DNA of 63,550 nucleotides from Paractinoplanes deccanensis (GTDB lineage: Bacteria; Actinomycetota; Actinomycetes; Mycobacteriales; Micromonosporaceae): assembly GCF_016862115.1 (NCBI RefSeq), contig NZ_BOMI01000043.1, forward strand, positions 1 through 63,550, read 5' to 3'. Below the pieces are notes generated by a model that made no database searches, had not been told where the DNA came from, and was given only the letters and a program-made list of their open reading frames with translations. Shown piece after piece: positions 32,778-41,062 of the stretch. Made by a program: the position numbers and the translations under genes. Position 1 is the first letter of the stretch, and each line of letters opens with the position of its first letter.

Positions 32778-32817
32778 ATGGTATGTCGCTGACGCAAGGT
32801 TCGGCTACCTTCGACGC

Positions 32818-33588
32818 ATGGCACATACCGCTTTCGCCGAGATGCTCAACCTCGACGCCGAGGTGCTGCACGACTACCACGACGAGGTCGTCACCTGGGT
32901 GGCGTCGCTCGTCCCCGCTCGGCCGCGCATCGTCGACCTGGGCGCCGGCACGGGGGTGGGCAGCCGCCTCCTCCTGCGCGCGATGCCGGAGGCCGAGGTG
33001 GTGGCGGTCGACGTCGACGAGGAGATTCTCGGGCATATCACGGACAAACGGGTTCGTACGGTGGTCGCGGACCTCGATCAGCCGTGGCCCGGCGAGCTGG
33101 GGCCGGCCGACCTGATCTGGGCGTCGGCCTCGCTGCACCACCTCGCCGACCCGGCGCAGGGGCTTCGGCAGGCGCTGGCGACGCTCAAGCCGGGCGGCGT
33201 GCTCGTGGTCAGCGAGCTCGACTCGTTCCCGCGCTTCCTGCCGGACGGGGCCGAGGCCGAGCTGGAGGGGCGGGTCCACGCCGAGCTCGACAAGATGCGG
33301 GCCGAGCACGGGCTGCACATGCACGAGGACTGGTCGGCGCTGCTGGCGGAGGCCGGCTTCACCGTCGAGGCGAACCGGCGCTTCGACATCGACCTGCGGC
33401 CGCCGCTGCCCGCCGCTGCCGGCCGCTATGCCGAGATCTCGCTGGAGCGTGGGGTGCACCGGCTCGAGGACCGCCTCGCCGCGGACGATCTGCGGCAGCT
33501 CGAAGCCATCGTCAAGGGCATCCGCGACCGTGACGACCTCGTCGTGCGCACCACCCGCACGGTCGTCGCCGGCCGCAAGGCAGCCTGA
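32818..33588 (+). CDS. Class I SAM-dependent methyltransferase
   Basis: A 256-residue enzyme with the Rossmann methyltransferase marks: motif I I-V-D-L-G-A-G-T-G-V-G-S near 39-50, the acidic end of strand 2 in V-V-A-V-D-V-D-E-E near 63, D-L-I-W-A-S-A-S-L-H-H-L near 100 and L-K-P-G-G-V-L-V-V near 124. Substrate unknown. A TACCTT box at 32806-32811 six bases before the ATG points to a leaderless transcript, and the XRE regulator binding site lies just upstream. Confidence 0.9.
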   Translation: MAHTAFAEMLNLDAEVLHDYHDEVVTWVASLVPARPRIVDLGAGTGVGSRLLLRAMPEAEVVAVDVDEEILGHITDKRVRTVVADLDQPWPGELGPADLIWASASLHHLADPAQGLRQALATLKPGGVLVVSELDSFPRFLPDGAEAELEGRVHAELDKMRAEHGLHMHEDWSALLAEAGFTVEANRRFDIDLRPPLPAAAGRYAEISLERGVHRLEDRLAADDLRQLEAIVKGIRDRDDLVVRTTRTVVAGRKAA

Positions 33589-33618
33589 TCGAAGGGCGAC
33601 CGGCGACGGCGACCCGGC

Positions 33619-33748
33619 CACGGCGGTCGGCAGGCGGACGGCACGGTGGCCCGGCTACGACGGCCCAGGCACGGCGGTCGGCAGGCGGACGGCACGGTGG
33701 CCCGGCTACGACGGTCCAACCACGGCGGTCCAACCACGGCGGTCCGGG
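33619..33748. repeat. Two 51-bp tandem repeats plus partial copies
   Basis: Units at 33619-33669 and 33670-33720 are identical except in the last six bases (CCCAGG versus TCCAAC). Two further partial copies of the CACGGCGGTCC start follow at 33721 and 33735. The array fills the gap between the convergent methyltransferase and TetR genes. Confidence 0.85.
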
Positions 33749-33759
33749 CCGTTCGGCGA

Positions 33760-34395
33760 TCAGCGGAGGACGCCGGAGAGCAGGGCCGTGGCCACGCCCG
33801 TCAGGTGCTCGGCGATGAGGTCCGGGTCGCCGGTCATGTCGTGGGCCATCCACTCGATGATGACCTCGCTGAGGCCGGCGACCAGGGCCAGCAGCGTGCG
33901 TTCGTACCGAAGCTCGTCGGAAGGCTCGCCCACGACGCGGCGCAACATGCCCGCCAGGAAGCGGGCGTCCTCGCGGAGGACGCCCCGGCGGCGCGTCTCC
34001 ATGCGTGGCGCGTTGATGTAGATGACGTGGGCCGCCTCAGGGTTGTCGCGCAGCAGCCCGACGAGCGCGCGCATCGCCGGGCGGAAGAGGTCGGCGAGAC
34101 TCGCGGGGCTGGGCGGGGCGGCCGCCGCTACGCCACGCAGCAGCCATGCGTTCTGCTCGTGCTGAACCTTGATCAGCAAATCCTGGCGGTCGCGGAAGTG
34201 TTCGTAAAAGTACCTTTTGGAGACCTTCGCGGCGATGCAGACGTCGGCGACCGTCACGTCGTCGTAGTCGCGCGTGCCGAACAGGTGCACCGCGGCCGTC
34301 ACGATCCGCTCGCGGCGGTCGGAGGCACGTTGCGCGCGCGACCGCCCGGCGTACGTCTCCCCGCGCCTTGGCGGCGTCACGGTCTGTTCGTCCAC
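33760..34395 (-). CDS. TetR-family transcriptional regulator
   Basis: A 211-residue regulator starting at a GTG. After a basic head (R-S-R-A-Q-R-A-S-D-R-R-E-R), the helix-turn-helix reads V-T-V-A-D-V-C-I-A-A-K-V-S-K-R-Y-F-Y-E-H-F followed by R-D-R-Q-D-L-L, the usual TetR_N form. The helical C-terminal domain should bind an unknown ligand. No clear operator palindrome was seen in the 181-bp upstream gap; the start may be leaderless (TAATCATT nearby). Target unknown; the GNAT gene is divergent. Confidence 0.9.
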   Translation of the reverse strand: MDEQTVTPPRRGETYAGRSRAQRASDRRERIVTAAVHLFGTRDYDDVTVADVCIAAKVSKRYFYEHFRDRQDLLIKVQHEQNAWLLRGVAAAAPPSPASLADLFRPAMRALVGLLRDNPEAAHVIYINAPRMETRRRGVLREDARFLAGMLRRVVGEPSDELRYERTLLALVAGLSEVIIEWMAHDMTGDPDLIAEHLTGVATALLSGVLR

Positions 34396-34636
34396 AATGA
34401 TTACCGTACGACTTCACCGATCACCCCACACGGCAGCGTCCACATTGGGCACCGAGCGTGCGGAATCCGTGGCCATCCGCATGATCGACCGTCGGGCGGC
34501 GGTCGGCGGCGGGCTCGGGCGACATATCGATGAGTAACCGTCGGTGGGTTCCCGTGCGCGAGGTGAGCAATCACTCATGAGCCAGATACTGACCGAGACT
34601 GGCTGCAACCGGCCCCTTACGGGCAGGATCGGAATC

Positions 34637-35242
34637 ATGGCCGGCCGTCTTCCGTACCCGATCACCTTGACGGGGGACGGCATCGTGCTGCGTGAATGGC
34701 GTTCCGACGACCTCGACGACCTGGTCGCGATGCTCGACGAGCCCGAGATCGCCCGCTGGACCCCCATGCCGTCGCCGTTCGACGTGGAGGCCGGCATCGC
34801 CTACCTCAAGCGCTCCCACCAGGGCCGCGTCGGCGGTTCGCGGATCCAGCTCGCGATTACCGCGGACGGCGGCCGCCCCCTCGGCGAGGTCCTGCTCTTC
34901 GGCGTCGATCTCGGCCTCAAGGAGGCCGAACTGGGCTATCTGGTGGGCAGGCACCATCGCCGGCGAGGGCTCGCGTCGGGGTCGCTCTCCCTGCTTTCCT
35001 CGTACGCCCGGAGCACGCTCCATCTGAGCCGGCTGCTGCTGCGCATCGACCCGCGCAACACGGCGAGCACAGCCGTCGCGCAGCGGTGCGGATACCGCCT
35101 CACCGGTGAGCCGCCGATCCTCCAGGAGGGCCCGTACGGCCCGAGCCGCCTCGACACCTGGGAACTCGTCGAGGGGCAGGCCGGCACACGCCGCGAACGA
35201 CTGAAAAATGTCGCAGCCCGGCGGTACGGTCGTCGCACCTGA
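34637..35242 (+). CDS. GNAT-family N-acetyltransferase
   Basis: A 201-residue enzyme from the ATG at 34637; an ATG at 34577 with a better A-G-G-T-G-A-G site would add 20 residues. The GNAT_3-like fold shows I-V-L-R-E-W-R-S-D-D-L-D-D-L-V, the strand pair with A-E-L-G-Y-L-V-G and the acetyl-CoA loop R-H-H-R-R-R-G-L-A-S near residue 100, then N-T-A-S-T-A-V-A-Q-R-C-G-Y. Members acetylate ribosomal-protein N-termini or small amines; target unknown. It is followed after 18 bases by the AlkZ-like gene. Confidence 0.88.
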   Translation: MAGRLPYPITLTGDGIVLREWRSDDLDDLVAMLDEPEIARWTPMPSPFDVEAGIAYLKRSHQGRVGGSRIQLAITADGGRPLGEVLLFGVDLGLKEAELGYLVGRHHRRRGLASGSLSLLSSYARSTLHLSRLLLRIDPRNTASTAVAQRCGYRLTGEPPILQEGPYGPSRLDTWELVEGQAGTRRERLKNVAARRYGRRT

Positions 35243-35260
35243 GCTTCCTGGAGGTGTGCC

Positions 35261-36358
35261 ATGGTCAGTGTCGATCGTGCACAGGTGATGGCCTTCCGTG
35301 TCGCCGCCCTCGGTCTCGCCGAGCGGGTCGAAGCGCGCCCGGCCGACCTGCCCGTGCTCGACCTGGGCGTGCAGGAATACACGCCCGGCTCGGCCCAGGT
35401 CGCGCTCGCCGCGCGCACCAGCGGGCCGCTGTCCGACGATCGCCTCATCGCCGTGTGGGCGGCTCGGGGAGCACCCCATCTCCATCGCCGTGCCGACCTC
35501 GCCGCGCTGGTCAAACAGTTGTGGCCGATCAGCGACGCCGACGCGACCGCGCGCATCCAGAGCGGCCAGATCCCCGAGGGCATGCGGCTCGGCATCGAGG
35601 CCTTCCGGGTCACCGCCGACGCGTTCCGTGAGGTGGTCCGGGGCCCGATGCCGCGCGGCGAGGTGAGCACAGAGGTCAGCAAGCGGGTGCCGCGCTCGTT
35701 GACCTACGAGTGCCGCGGTTGCCGCGCGCGCCACATCGCCGGCAACGTCTGGCAGCATTCCGGGCTCGCGGGCGGCGTCGAGGTGCAGTCGCGCGGCAAG
35801 GACGCGATGCTCGGCCCGATCCCCGGCGCGCCGCCGCGTCCCGACGCGAACGAGGGGATAGCCGACCTGATCGTCACCTACCTGCGCTTTCTCGGGCCCG
35901 CGACGCCTGTGGAGGTCGGCAAATACCTGGGCAGCTCGACCGCCGAGATGAAGTCGGTGTGGCCGGCGAAGCGGCTCGCCGAGGTCACTGTGGAGGGCAA
36001 GAAGAAGTGGTTGCCGAGCGATGCGATGGACGGCCTCGAGGCCGCTTCGCCGGCGCCGGGTGTCCGCTTTGTTCCGCCGATGGATGCGCTGCTTCAGGCG
36101 CGTGATCGCGATGTCATGGTGCCGGACCGGGCGCGGCAAAAGGAGGTTTGGCGCGTTCTCGGCAATCCGGGCGCGCTCCTGGTCGACGGGGAGATCGCCG
36201 GCGTCTGGCGCGCCAAGATGGCCGGCCGCAAGAGGGTCGACCTGACCGTCACGGCGTTCGGCAAGCTGCCCGCCGCGCGGCGCAAACAGATCGAGTCCGA
36301 GGCCGCCGAGGTGGCCCGGGCGCGCGACGTGCCGGAGGCGACCGTCAGCTTCGACTGA
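35261..36358 (+). CDS. Winged-helix DNA-binding (AlkZ-like) protein
   Basis: A 365-residue protein of the HTH_42/winged-helix family that includes the DNA glycosylase AlkZ. A G-G-A-G-G-T site precedes the ATG. Visible marks are the A-R-T-S-G-P-L early strand, A-W-A-A-R-G-A-P-H-L-H-R-R-A-D-L near 65-80, R-S-L-T-Y-E-C-R-G-C near 147 and late W-R-A-K-M-A-G-R-K-R. The Q-x-Q catalytic motif of AlkZ is not evident, so base excision of crosslinks is only possible. Two Cys pairs (C-x2-C near 152) are unusual. It could repair damage caused by a natural product. Confidence 0.8.
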   Translation: MVSVDRAQVMAFRVAALGLAERVEARPADLPVLDLGVQEYTPGSAQVALAARTSGPLSDDRLIAVWAARGAPHLHRRADLAALVKQLWPISDADATARIQSGQIPEGMRLGIEAFRVTADAFREVVRGPMPRGEVSTEVSKRVPRSLTYECRGCRARHIAGNVWQHSGLAGGVEVQSRGKDAMLGPIPGAPPRPDANEGIADLIVTYLRFLGPATPVEVGKYLGSSTAEMKSVWPAKRLAEVTVEGKKKWLPSDAMDGLEAASPAPGVRFVPPMDALLQARDRDVMVPDRARQKEVWRVLGNPGALLVDGEIAGVWRAKMAGRKRVDLTVTAFGKLPAARRKQIESEAAEVARARDVPEATVSFD

Positions 36359-36562
36359 TCCCACGTCGTGGTCCGGGGCTCCCGCATCGCGGTCGCTCAC
36401 GGCGTGTGGACCCGCGAGATGACCTCTTTGGCCTGGTCGGAGGCAGATCAGCGTGGCGCGCCAGAATCAAGAGGTATCCGGGAGGCAACATCTGAGTAAC
36501 AATGGCATTGATCGGAGTGCGTGCCGTTCGATCAAGGCCGCTGGCCGACCGGAGGTGGCGTC

Positions 36563-36850
36563 ATGTTGAGCAGGGAAGACAGCCGTCGACTGGCGCAGCT
36601 GGAACGCCAGCTGCAGCAGGATGACCCGGAGTTCTGCGCCCGCATGGCTAGCGGGCAGCTCGATCCGCCCCGGTCGAAACGCGCGCCGCTATCGCTGATC
36701 CTCACCGCCGTGGTCCTCTGGATCGCCGCCATCACGCTCGGCGTCCTCGGCTGGTGGATCGCCGCGGTGGTCGCCGCCGTCTTCGCCACCACCGTGGTCG
36801 TCGCGGCCCTGGCCCACCGAAAGCTGCGCCGCCGCCTGCCACCGATCTGA
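36563..36850 (+). CDS. DUF3040 small membrane protein
   Basis: A 95-residue protein from the ATG at 36563, with a G-G-A-G-G-T-G site. The start M-L-S-R-E-D-S-R-R-L-A-Q-L-E-R-Q-L-Q-Q-D-D-P-E-F is the hallmark of DUF3040 proteins, followed by two transmembrane helices (about 40-60 and 62-80) and a basic tail. The family is restricted to actinobacteria and of unknown function. It stands alone. Confidence 0.93.
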   Translation: MLSREDSRRLAQLERQLQQDDPEFCARMASGQLDPPRSKRAPLSLILTAVVLWIAAITLGVLGWWIAAVVAAVFATTVVVAALAHRKLRRRLPPI

Positions 36851-37059
36851 CCCGCGAGGCGGTGCAGAGGGCGTTCTTGCGATCGCGCGCGGTGGTGGCG
36901 TGCAGGGCGGCCAGCGCCGCTCGCTGCCACGCCGAGGTCGCGGGCGGCAATTGACGGACCGCCGGCAGCCGCGCGTGCACTGCGGCCGAGCCGACTCGGT
37001 GGCGTCGGAGGGCGCACGGTGGCCGAGTTGAGCCGGCAGCGCTGGAGGGTGTGCGGCAG

Positions 37060-37170
37060 CTGCGCTGAGTCGGTGGCGTCGGAGGATGCACGTCGGCTGA
37101 GCTGAGTCCCTGGCGTCGGAGCGTGCGGGGCGGCTGCGCTGAGTCGGTGGCGTCGGAGGGTGCGGGGCGG
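37060..37170. repeat. Three 37-bp tandem repeats
   Basis: Units begin at 37060, 37097 and 37134, each opening CTG(C/A)GCTGAGTC and carrying TGGCGTCGGAG. Units 1 and 3 are nearly identical; the middle one has several changes. Not a multiple of three, so non-coding. Confidence 0.85.
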
Positions 37171-37239
37171 CTGCGCCGGCGGCGCTGCGCGGGTGTGGGT
37201 TTGTGTGCCTGGTGGAGCGGAGTGCGCAAGCTTATGAAG

Positions 37240-37272
37240 AGACGGCGCCGGGTAGGAAGCGGCGCCGTCTCT
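37240..37272 (-). terminator. Terminator of the glycosyltransferase-GtrA gene
   Basis: An 11-bp perfect inverted repeat GAGACGGCGCC / GGCGCCGTCTC (37240-37250, 37262-37272), 58 bp past the stop codon and followed on the minus strand by TTCAT. Confidence 0.75.
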
Positions 37273-37330
37273 CCGTCGGGGCTGAGGTGCTGGGGATTTC
37301 CGGCGCCGCCCTCCCGGCGCCGGCAGTGCC

Positions 37331-38569
37331 TCAGGCCCGGGCTCGGGCGCGGAACACCCAGATGCGCAGCATCAGGAAGCGGACCGCGGTGGCCAGCAGG
37401 TTGGCCATGACGAGGACGAAGAGCTCGACGGGCTTCGACGGGCTCTGCGCGACGGCGTCCAGCAGGGCCAGCGAACCGCTGGTCAGCAGCAGGCCGATGC
37501 CGAAGACGATCAGGCCTTGTGCCTGGTGGCGCCAGGCGCCTTCGTTGCCGCGGACGCCGAAGGTGAGGCGGCGGTTGACGGCGGTGTTCGCGATCGCCGT
37601 GACCAGCAGGGCGATGAAGTTCGCCCACTGCGGGCCGGCCATCGTGCGCAGGACGGCGTAGAGGAGCAGGTAGGCCAGGGTGCTCGCCACGCCCACCGCC
37701 GCGAAGCGGATCAGCTGGCCGGTCAGGCCCGTGGGCACGCCCTCGACCGGCAGCGGGTTGCGTCCGAGCTGCTCGCGCAGGGTGGCCAGCGGCAGCTTTC
37801 CCGAGCCGAGGGCGCGCAGCAGCCGGGCGATGCCCTTGAGGTCCGCGACCGCCGTGGAGACGATGTCCACCCGGCTGTCCGGATCGTCCACCCAGTCCAC
37901 CGGCACCTCGTGGATGCGCAGGCCGGCGCGTTCCGCCAGCACCAGCATCTCGGTGTCGAAGAACCAGCCGGTGTCCTCGACCATCGGCAGCAGCCGCTGG
38001 GCGACGTCCCCGCGGATCGCCTTGAACCCGCACTGGGCGTCGGAGAAGCGGGCCGCCAGCGTGCCCCGCAGGATCAGGTTGTAGCTGCGGGAGATGAACT
38101 CGCGCTTCGCCCCGCGCACCACCCGCGAGCCGTGTGCCAGGCGTGAGCCGATCGCCAGGTCCGAGTGTCCGCTGATCAGCGGCGCCACCAGGGGCAGCAG
38201 CGCCCCGAGATCGGTGGAGAGATCGACGTCCATGTACGCGAGCACGGCGGCGTCCGAATGGGTCCAGACGTATTTGAGCGCGCGGCCCCGGCCCTTCTCC
38301 GCCAGGTGCACCCAGCGCACCTCGGGCAGCTCCGCCGCCAGCCACTGCGCCACGTTCGCGGTCGAGTCGGTGCTCGCGTTGTCCGCGATGGTGATCCGGA
38401 ACCGGTACGGGAAATACGCGCGCAGGTACGCGTGCAGGCGCTGCACGCACGGCCCGAGGTCGATCTCCTCGTTGTAGACCGGAACGACCACGTCGAGCAC
38501 CGGAGCATCGGAGTGAGTCGCGGCAGCATCCGGCGAGGGCTGCGTCGAAAGGCTCATGCGGACCACCAT
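37331..38569 (-). CDS. Glycosyltransferase family 2 fused to a GtrA-like membrane domain
   Basis: A 412-residue protein from the ATG at 38569 (A-G-G-G-G upstream). The GT2 domain (about 20-250) has V-V-V-P-V-Y-N-E-E, the D-N-A-S-T-D-S-T nucleotide-binding loop, Y-M-D-V-D-L-S-T-D as the metal D-x-D, and Q-C-G-F-K-A-I, typical of dolichyl-phosphate mannose/glucose synthases. The C-terminal GtrA domain (about 275-405) is four helices that may flip or help transfer the lipid-linked sugar. It likely makes polyprenyl-phosphate sugar for the mannosyltransferase-like protein encoded next to it. Confidence 0.94.
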   Translation of the reverse strand: MVVRMSLSTQPSPDAAATHSDAPVLDVVVPVYNEEIDLGPCVQRLHAYLRAYFPYRFRITIADNASTDSTANVAQWLAAELPEVRWVHLAEKGRGRALKYVWTHSDAAVLAYMDVDLSTDLGALLPLVAPLISGHSDLAIGSRLAHGSRVVRGAKREFISRSYNLILRGTLAARFSDAQCGFKAIRGDVAQRLLPMVEDTGWFFDTEMLVLAERAGLRIHEVPVDWVDDPDSRVDIVSTAVADLKGIARLLRALGSGKLPLATLREQLGRNPLPVEGVPTGLTGQLIRFAAVGVASTLAYLLLYAVLRTMAGPQWANFIALLVTAIANTAVNRRLTFGVRGNEGAWRHQAQGLIVFGIGLLLTSGSLALLDAVAQSPSKPVELFVLVMANLLATAVRFLMLRIWVFRARARA

Positions 38570-38735
38570 GATCGCCCCTGCTGAGGGCCTTGTATGCCGG
38601 CCCTGTGGCACCGCTGTGAGTCCATTTTGCGAGCGCGTGAAGCGCACCACGCGAGGGATGAGAGCGGAGGAGGAGGGTGGCGAGGGCGCAGGAGGGTGGC
38701 GGCGAGGAGGTCGGGTGAGGCGGCTGCCGCAAGCA

Positions 38736-38768
38736 AACGGGCGGCTCCCCGGTGGAGAGCCGCCCGTT
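38736..38768 (-). terminator. Intrinsic terminator after the mannosyltransferase-like gene
   Basis: A 12-bp perfect stem (38736-38747 with 38757-38768), nine-base loop, 13 bp past the stop, followed on the minus strand by TTTGCTTG. Confidence 0.8.
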
Positions 38769-38781
38769 CTGAGGAGATGGA

Positions 38782-40968
38782 TCAGGCCGTGGTGGAGGTG
38801 GTGGGCTGGGTCAGGTCGTAGACCGTCGTGGTGCCCACGGTCTTGGCCGTGTAGTTGGCGGCCACCCACTCGGCGATCTGCGAGGAGTAGTTGCTGCCGC
38901 TGGAGCCGCGGCCGCCGCCGAAACCGCCGCCGCCGATGAAGTAGTGGATCTTTCCTTCGGCGACGTACTGCTGGAACTGGGCGAGCGTGGGGGACGGGTC
39001 GGTGCCGTTGAAGCCGCCGATCGCCATCACCGGATCGCCGGTGGCGAGCTGGTAGCCGGAGGCGCTCTGCGAGCCGACCGCGGCCGCCACCCAGGTGTAC
39101 TTGTCGGCGTCGGCCTCGAGCAGCGCCTTCATCTCGTCGCTGACCGTCGCGGCGTCGAGCAGGCCCCCCATGCCGCCACCGCCGCGCATCCCGCCGCCGT
39201 TGCCGCCGGGGAAGCCGGGGAAGCCGCCGGTGCCCGCGCCGCCGTTACCGGTGCCGTTACCGGTGCCACCCTGAGTGCCGCCGTTAGCAGTGCCGCCGTT
39301 AGCAGTGCCGCCGTTGCCGGTGCCGCCGTTAGCAGTGCCGCCGCCGGGGAAGCCCGGGAAACCGCCACCGCCGGGGAAACCGCCGCCACCAGGGAAGCCA
39401 CCACGCCCACCACGGCCGCCGCCACCGGGCCCGCCGCCGAAGCCCGTGGACGGACCGGCCGACGGGATCGAGCCCGTGTGTGCGGTCGAGGCGGTCTGCA
39501 CCGCGTACGCCGCGGGACCGGCCAGCACCGCCGCCAGCGAGACCCCCGCCGCCAGCGCCGCGATCCGGGCCGGCAGGCGCAGGGTCGCGAGCAGCGCGAC
39601 CGCCCCCACCAGACCGCCCACCAGCACCACCCACCGCAGCCACGGCAGGAAGTCGGCGCTGCGCGCCAGCAGGTGGTACGACCACCAGGCGCTCACCGCC
39701 ACCGTCGCCGCCAGCGTGATCGCCGCGATCGCGTTGGCCCGGTGCCGCCAGAGCAGCACCGCGCCCATGCCGACCACCGCGCCGATCGCCGGCGCCAGCG
39801 CGACCGTGTAGTAGGCGTGGAAGATGCCCTGCATGAAGCTGAACACCAGCCCGGTGACCAGAAGCCATGTGCCCCACAGGATCAGGCCGGCGCGCTCCCG
39901 GTCGACGCGGGGCCGCCGCGCCGTGATGACCAGGCCGGCCACCAGCACGATCAGCGCCGCGGGCAGCAGCCACGAGATCTGGCCGCCCTGCGAGCTGTCG
40001 AACATGCGCAGGATGCCGGTCTCGCCCCACATCCCGCCGCCTGCCGCGCCGCCACCGCCGCCTCCGACGCTGCCGGTCTCGTCGCCGTTGAGCCGGCCGA
40101 GGCCGTTGTAGCCGAGCGCCAGCTCCAGGATGCTGTTGTTCTGCGAGCCGCCGATGTACGGACGGTGCGACGCCGGCACCAGCTCGACGATCGCGATGTA
40201 CCAGCCGGCCGAGACGATCAGCGCGCCCAGGGCCAGCAGCAGCTGCCAGATGCGCTTGCCGAGCTTCGGCGGCCCGGCGATCAGATAGGCGAGGCCGTAC
40301 GCGGGGACGACCAGCAGCGCCTGGAGCATCTTGGCGAGGAACCCGAAGCCGACGAAGACGCCCACGAGGACGAGCCACTTCGTGGAGCCGTTCTCGAGAG
40401 CGCGCACTGTCGCGTACGCGCCGGCCACCATGAGCAGCACCAGCAGCGCGTCGGGGTTGTTGAAGCGGAACATCAGCGCCGCGATCGGGGTGAACGCGAG
40501 GACCGCGCCGCCGATCAGGCCGGCCGCGGGGCCGTACCAGCGCTTGACCGCCGCGTACACCAGGGCGACGCTCGCGACGCCCATCAGCGCCTGCGGCACC
40601 AGGATGCTCCACGAGTTGACGCCGAAGATCCGGGCGGAGATCTCCATGAACCACAGCGACGCGGGCGTCTTGTCGACCGTGATCGAGTTGGCCGCGTCGG
40701 AGGAGCCGAAGAAGAAGGCCTCCCAGCTCTTCGTGCCGGCCTGCACGGCGGCCGAGTAGAAGGCGTTGGCCCAGCCGTTCTTGCCGAGTCCCCAGATGTA
40801 GAGGACGCCGGTGACCAGAAGGAGCCCGAGCAGGGAGGGCCGCGCCCAGATCGGGTCACCGGTCGGCCCCAGGTAGAGCCGCTGGAAACGGGATCTCGGC
40901 GGGGGCGGTGGGGCCGGCTGCGGCGGATCCGGCGCCACCGTCGGCGGGATGGGCAACGTCGAAGTCAT
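38782..40968 (-). CDS. ArnT/GT39-like membrane glycosyltransferase with Gly-rich loop
   Basis: A 728-residue membrane protein from the ATG at 40968 (G-G-A-G at eight bases). A Pro-rich cytoplasmic head leads to about 12 helices. The first outside loop has the D-K-T-P-A-S-L-W and A-N-A-F-Y-S-A-A-V motifs of ArnT/PMT-type enzymes using polyprenyl-phosphate sugars. After the helices, residues about 490-610 form a Gly-rich region with G-G-G-G-F-P and N-G-G-T-A repeats, then a small C-terminal domain with K-Y-T-W-V-A-A-A-V-G, typical of actinobacterial YkcA/B-like proteins. It probably glycosylates a surface protein or lipid, using the lipid-sugar made by the GT2-GtrA protein. Confidence 0.92.
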   Translation of the reverse strand: MTSTLPIPPTVAPDPPQPAPPPPPRSRFQRLYLGPTGDPIWARPSLLGLLLVTGVLYIWGLGKNGWANAFYSAAVQAGTKSWEAFFFGSSDAANSITVDKTPASLWFMEISARIFGVNSWSILVPQALMGVASVALVYAAVKRWYGPAAGLIGGAVLAFTPIAALMFRFNNPDALLVLLMVAGAYATVRALENGSTKWLVLVGVFVGFGFLAKMLQALLVVPAYGLAYLIAGPPKLGKRIWQLLLALGALIVSAGWYIAIVELVPASHRPYIGGSQNNSILELALGYNGLGRLNGDETGSVGGGGGGAAGGGMWGETGILRMFDSSQGGQISWLLPAALIVLVAGLVITARRPRVDRERAGLILWGTWLLVTGLVFSFMQGIFHAYYTVALAPAIGAVVGMGAVLLWRHRANAIAAITLAATVAVSAWWSYHLLARSADFLPWLRWVVLVGGLVGAVALLATLRLPARIAALAAGVSLAAVLAGPAAYAVQTASTAHTGSIPSAGPSTGFGGGPGGGGRGGRGGFPGGGGFPGGGGFPGFPGGGTANGGTGNGGTANGGTANGGTQGGTGNGTGNGGAGTGGFPGFPGGNGGGMRGGGGMGGLLDAATVSDEMKALLEADADKYTWVAAAVGSQSASGYQLATGDPVMAIGGFNGTDPSPTLAQFQQYVAEGKIHYFIGGGGFGGGRGSSGSNYSSQIAEWVAANYTAKTVGTTTVYDLTQPTTSTTA

Positions 40969-41062
40969 CGAGGCACTCCACGGAAGGAGGATCAATACCT
41001 CGCCACTGTCGACGCTGCCCCTGTCGCGCCCTTATGTCCTTCCTGTAAGGCTGCTGTGAGTG

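Larger units (their letters stand above)
36851..37330. other. Gene-free gap with tandem repeats
   Basis: About 480 bp without a supportable gene. It holds a 37-bp tandem array at 37060-37170, an older copy of the TCGGTGGCGTCGGAGG core near 36996, and the terminator of the glycosyltransferase gene at 37240-37272. The rest is GC-rich with no RBS-bearing frame. Confidence 0.7.

Noticed and set aside
33084..33533. Second frame inside the methyltransferase gene
   Set aside because: Arg/Gly/Ala-rich overlap in another frame with no start signal; a shadow frame.
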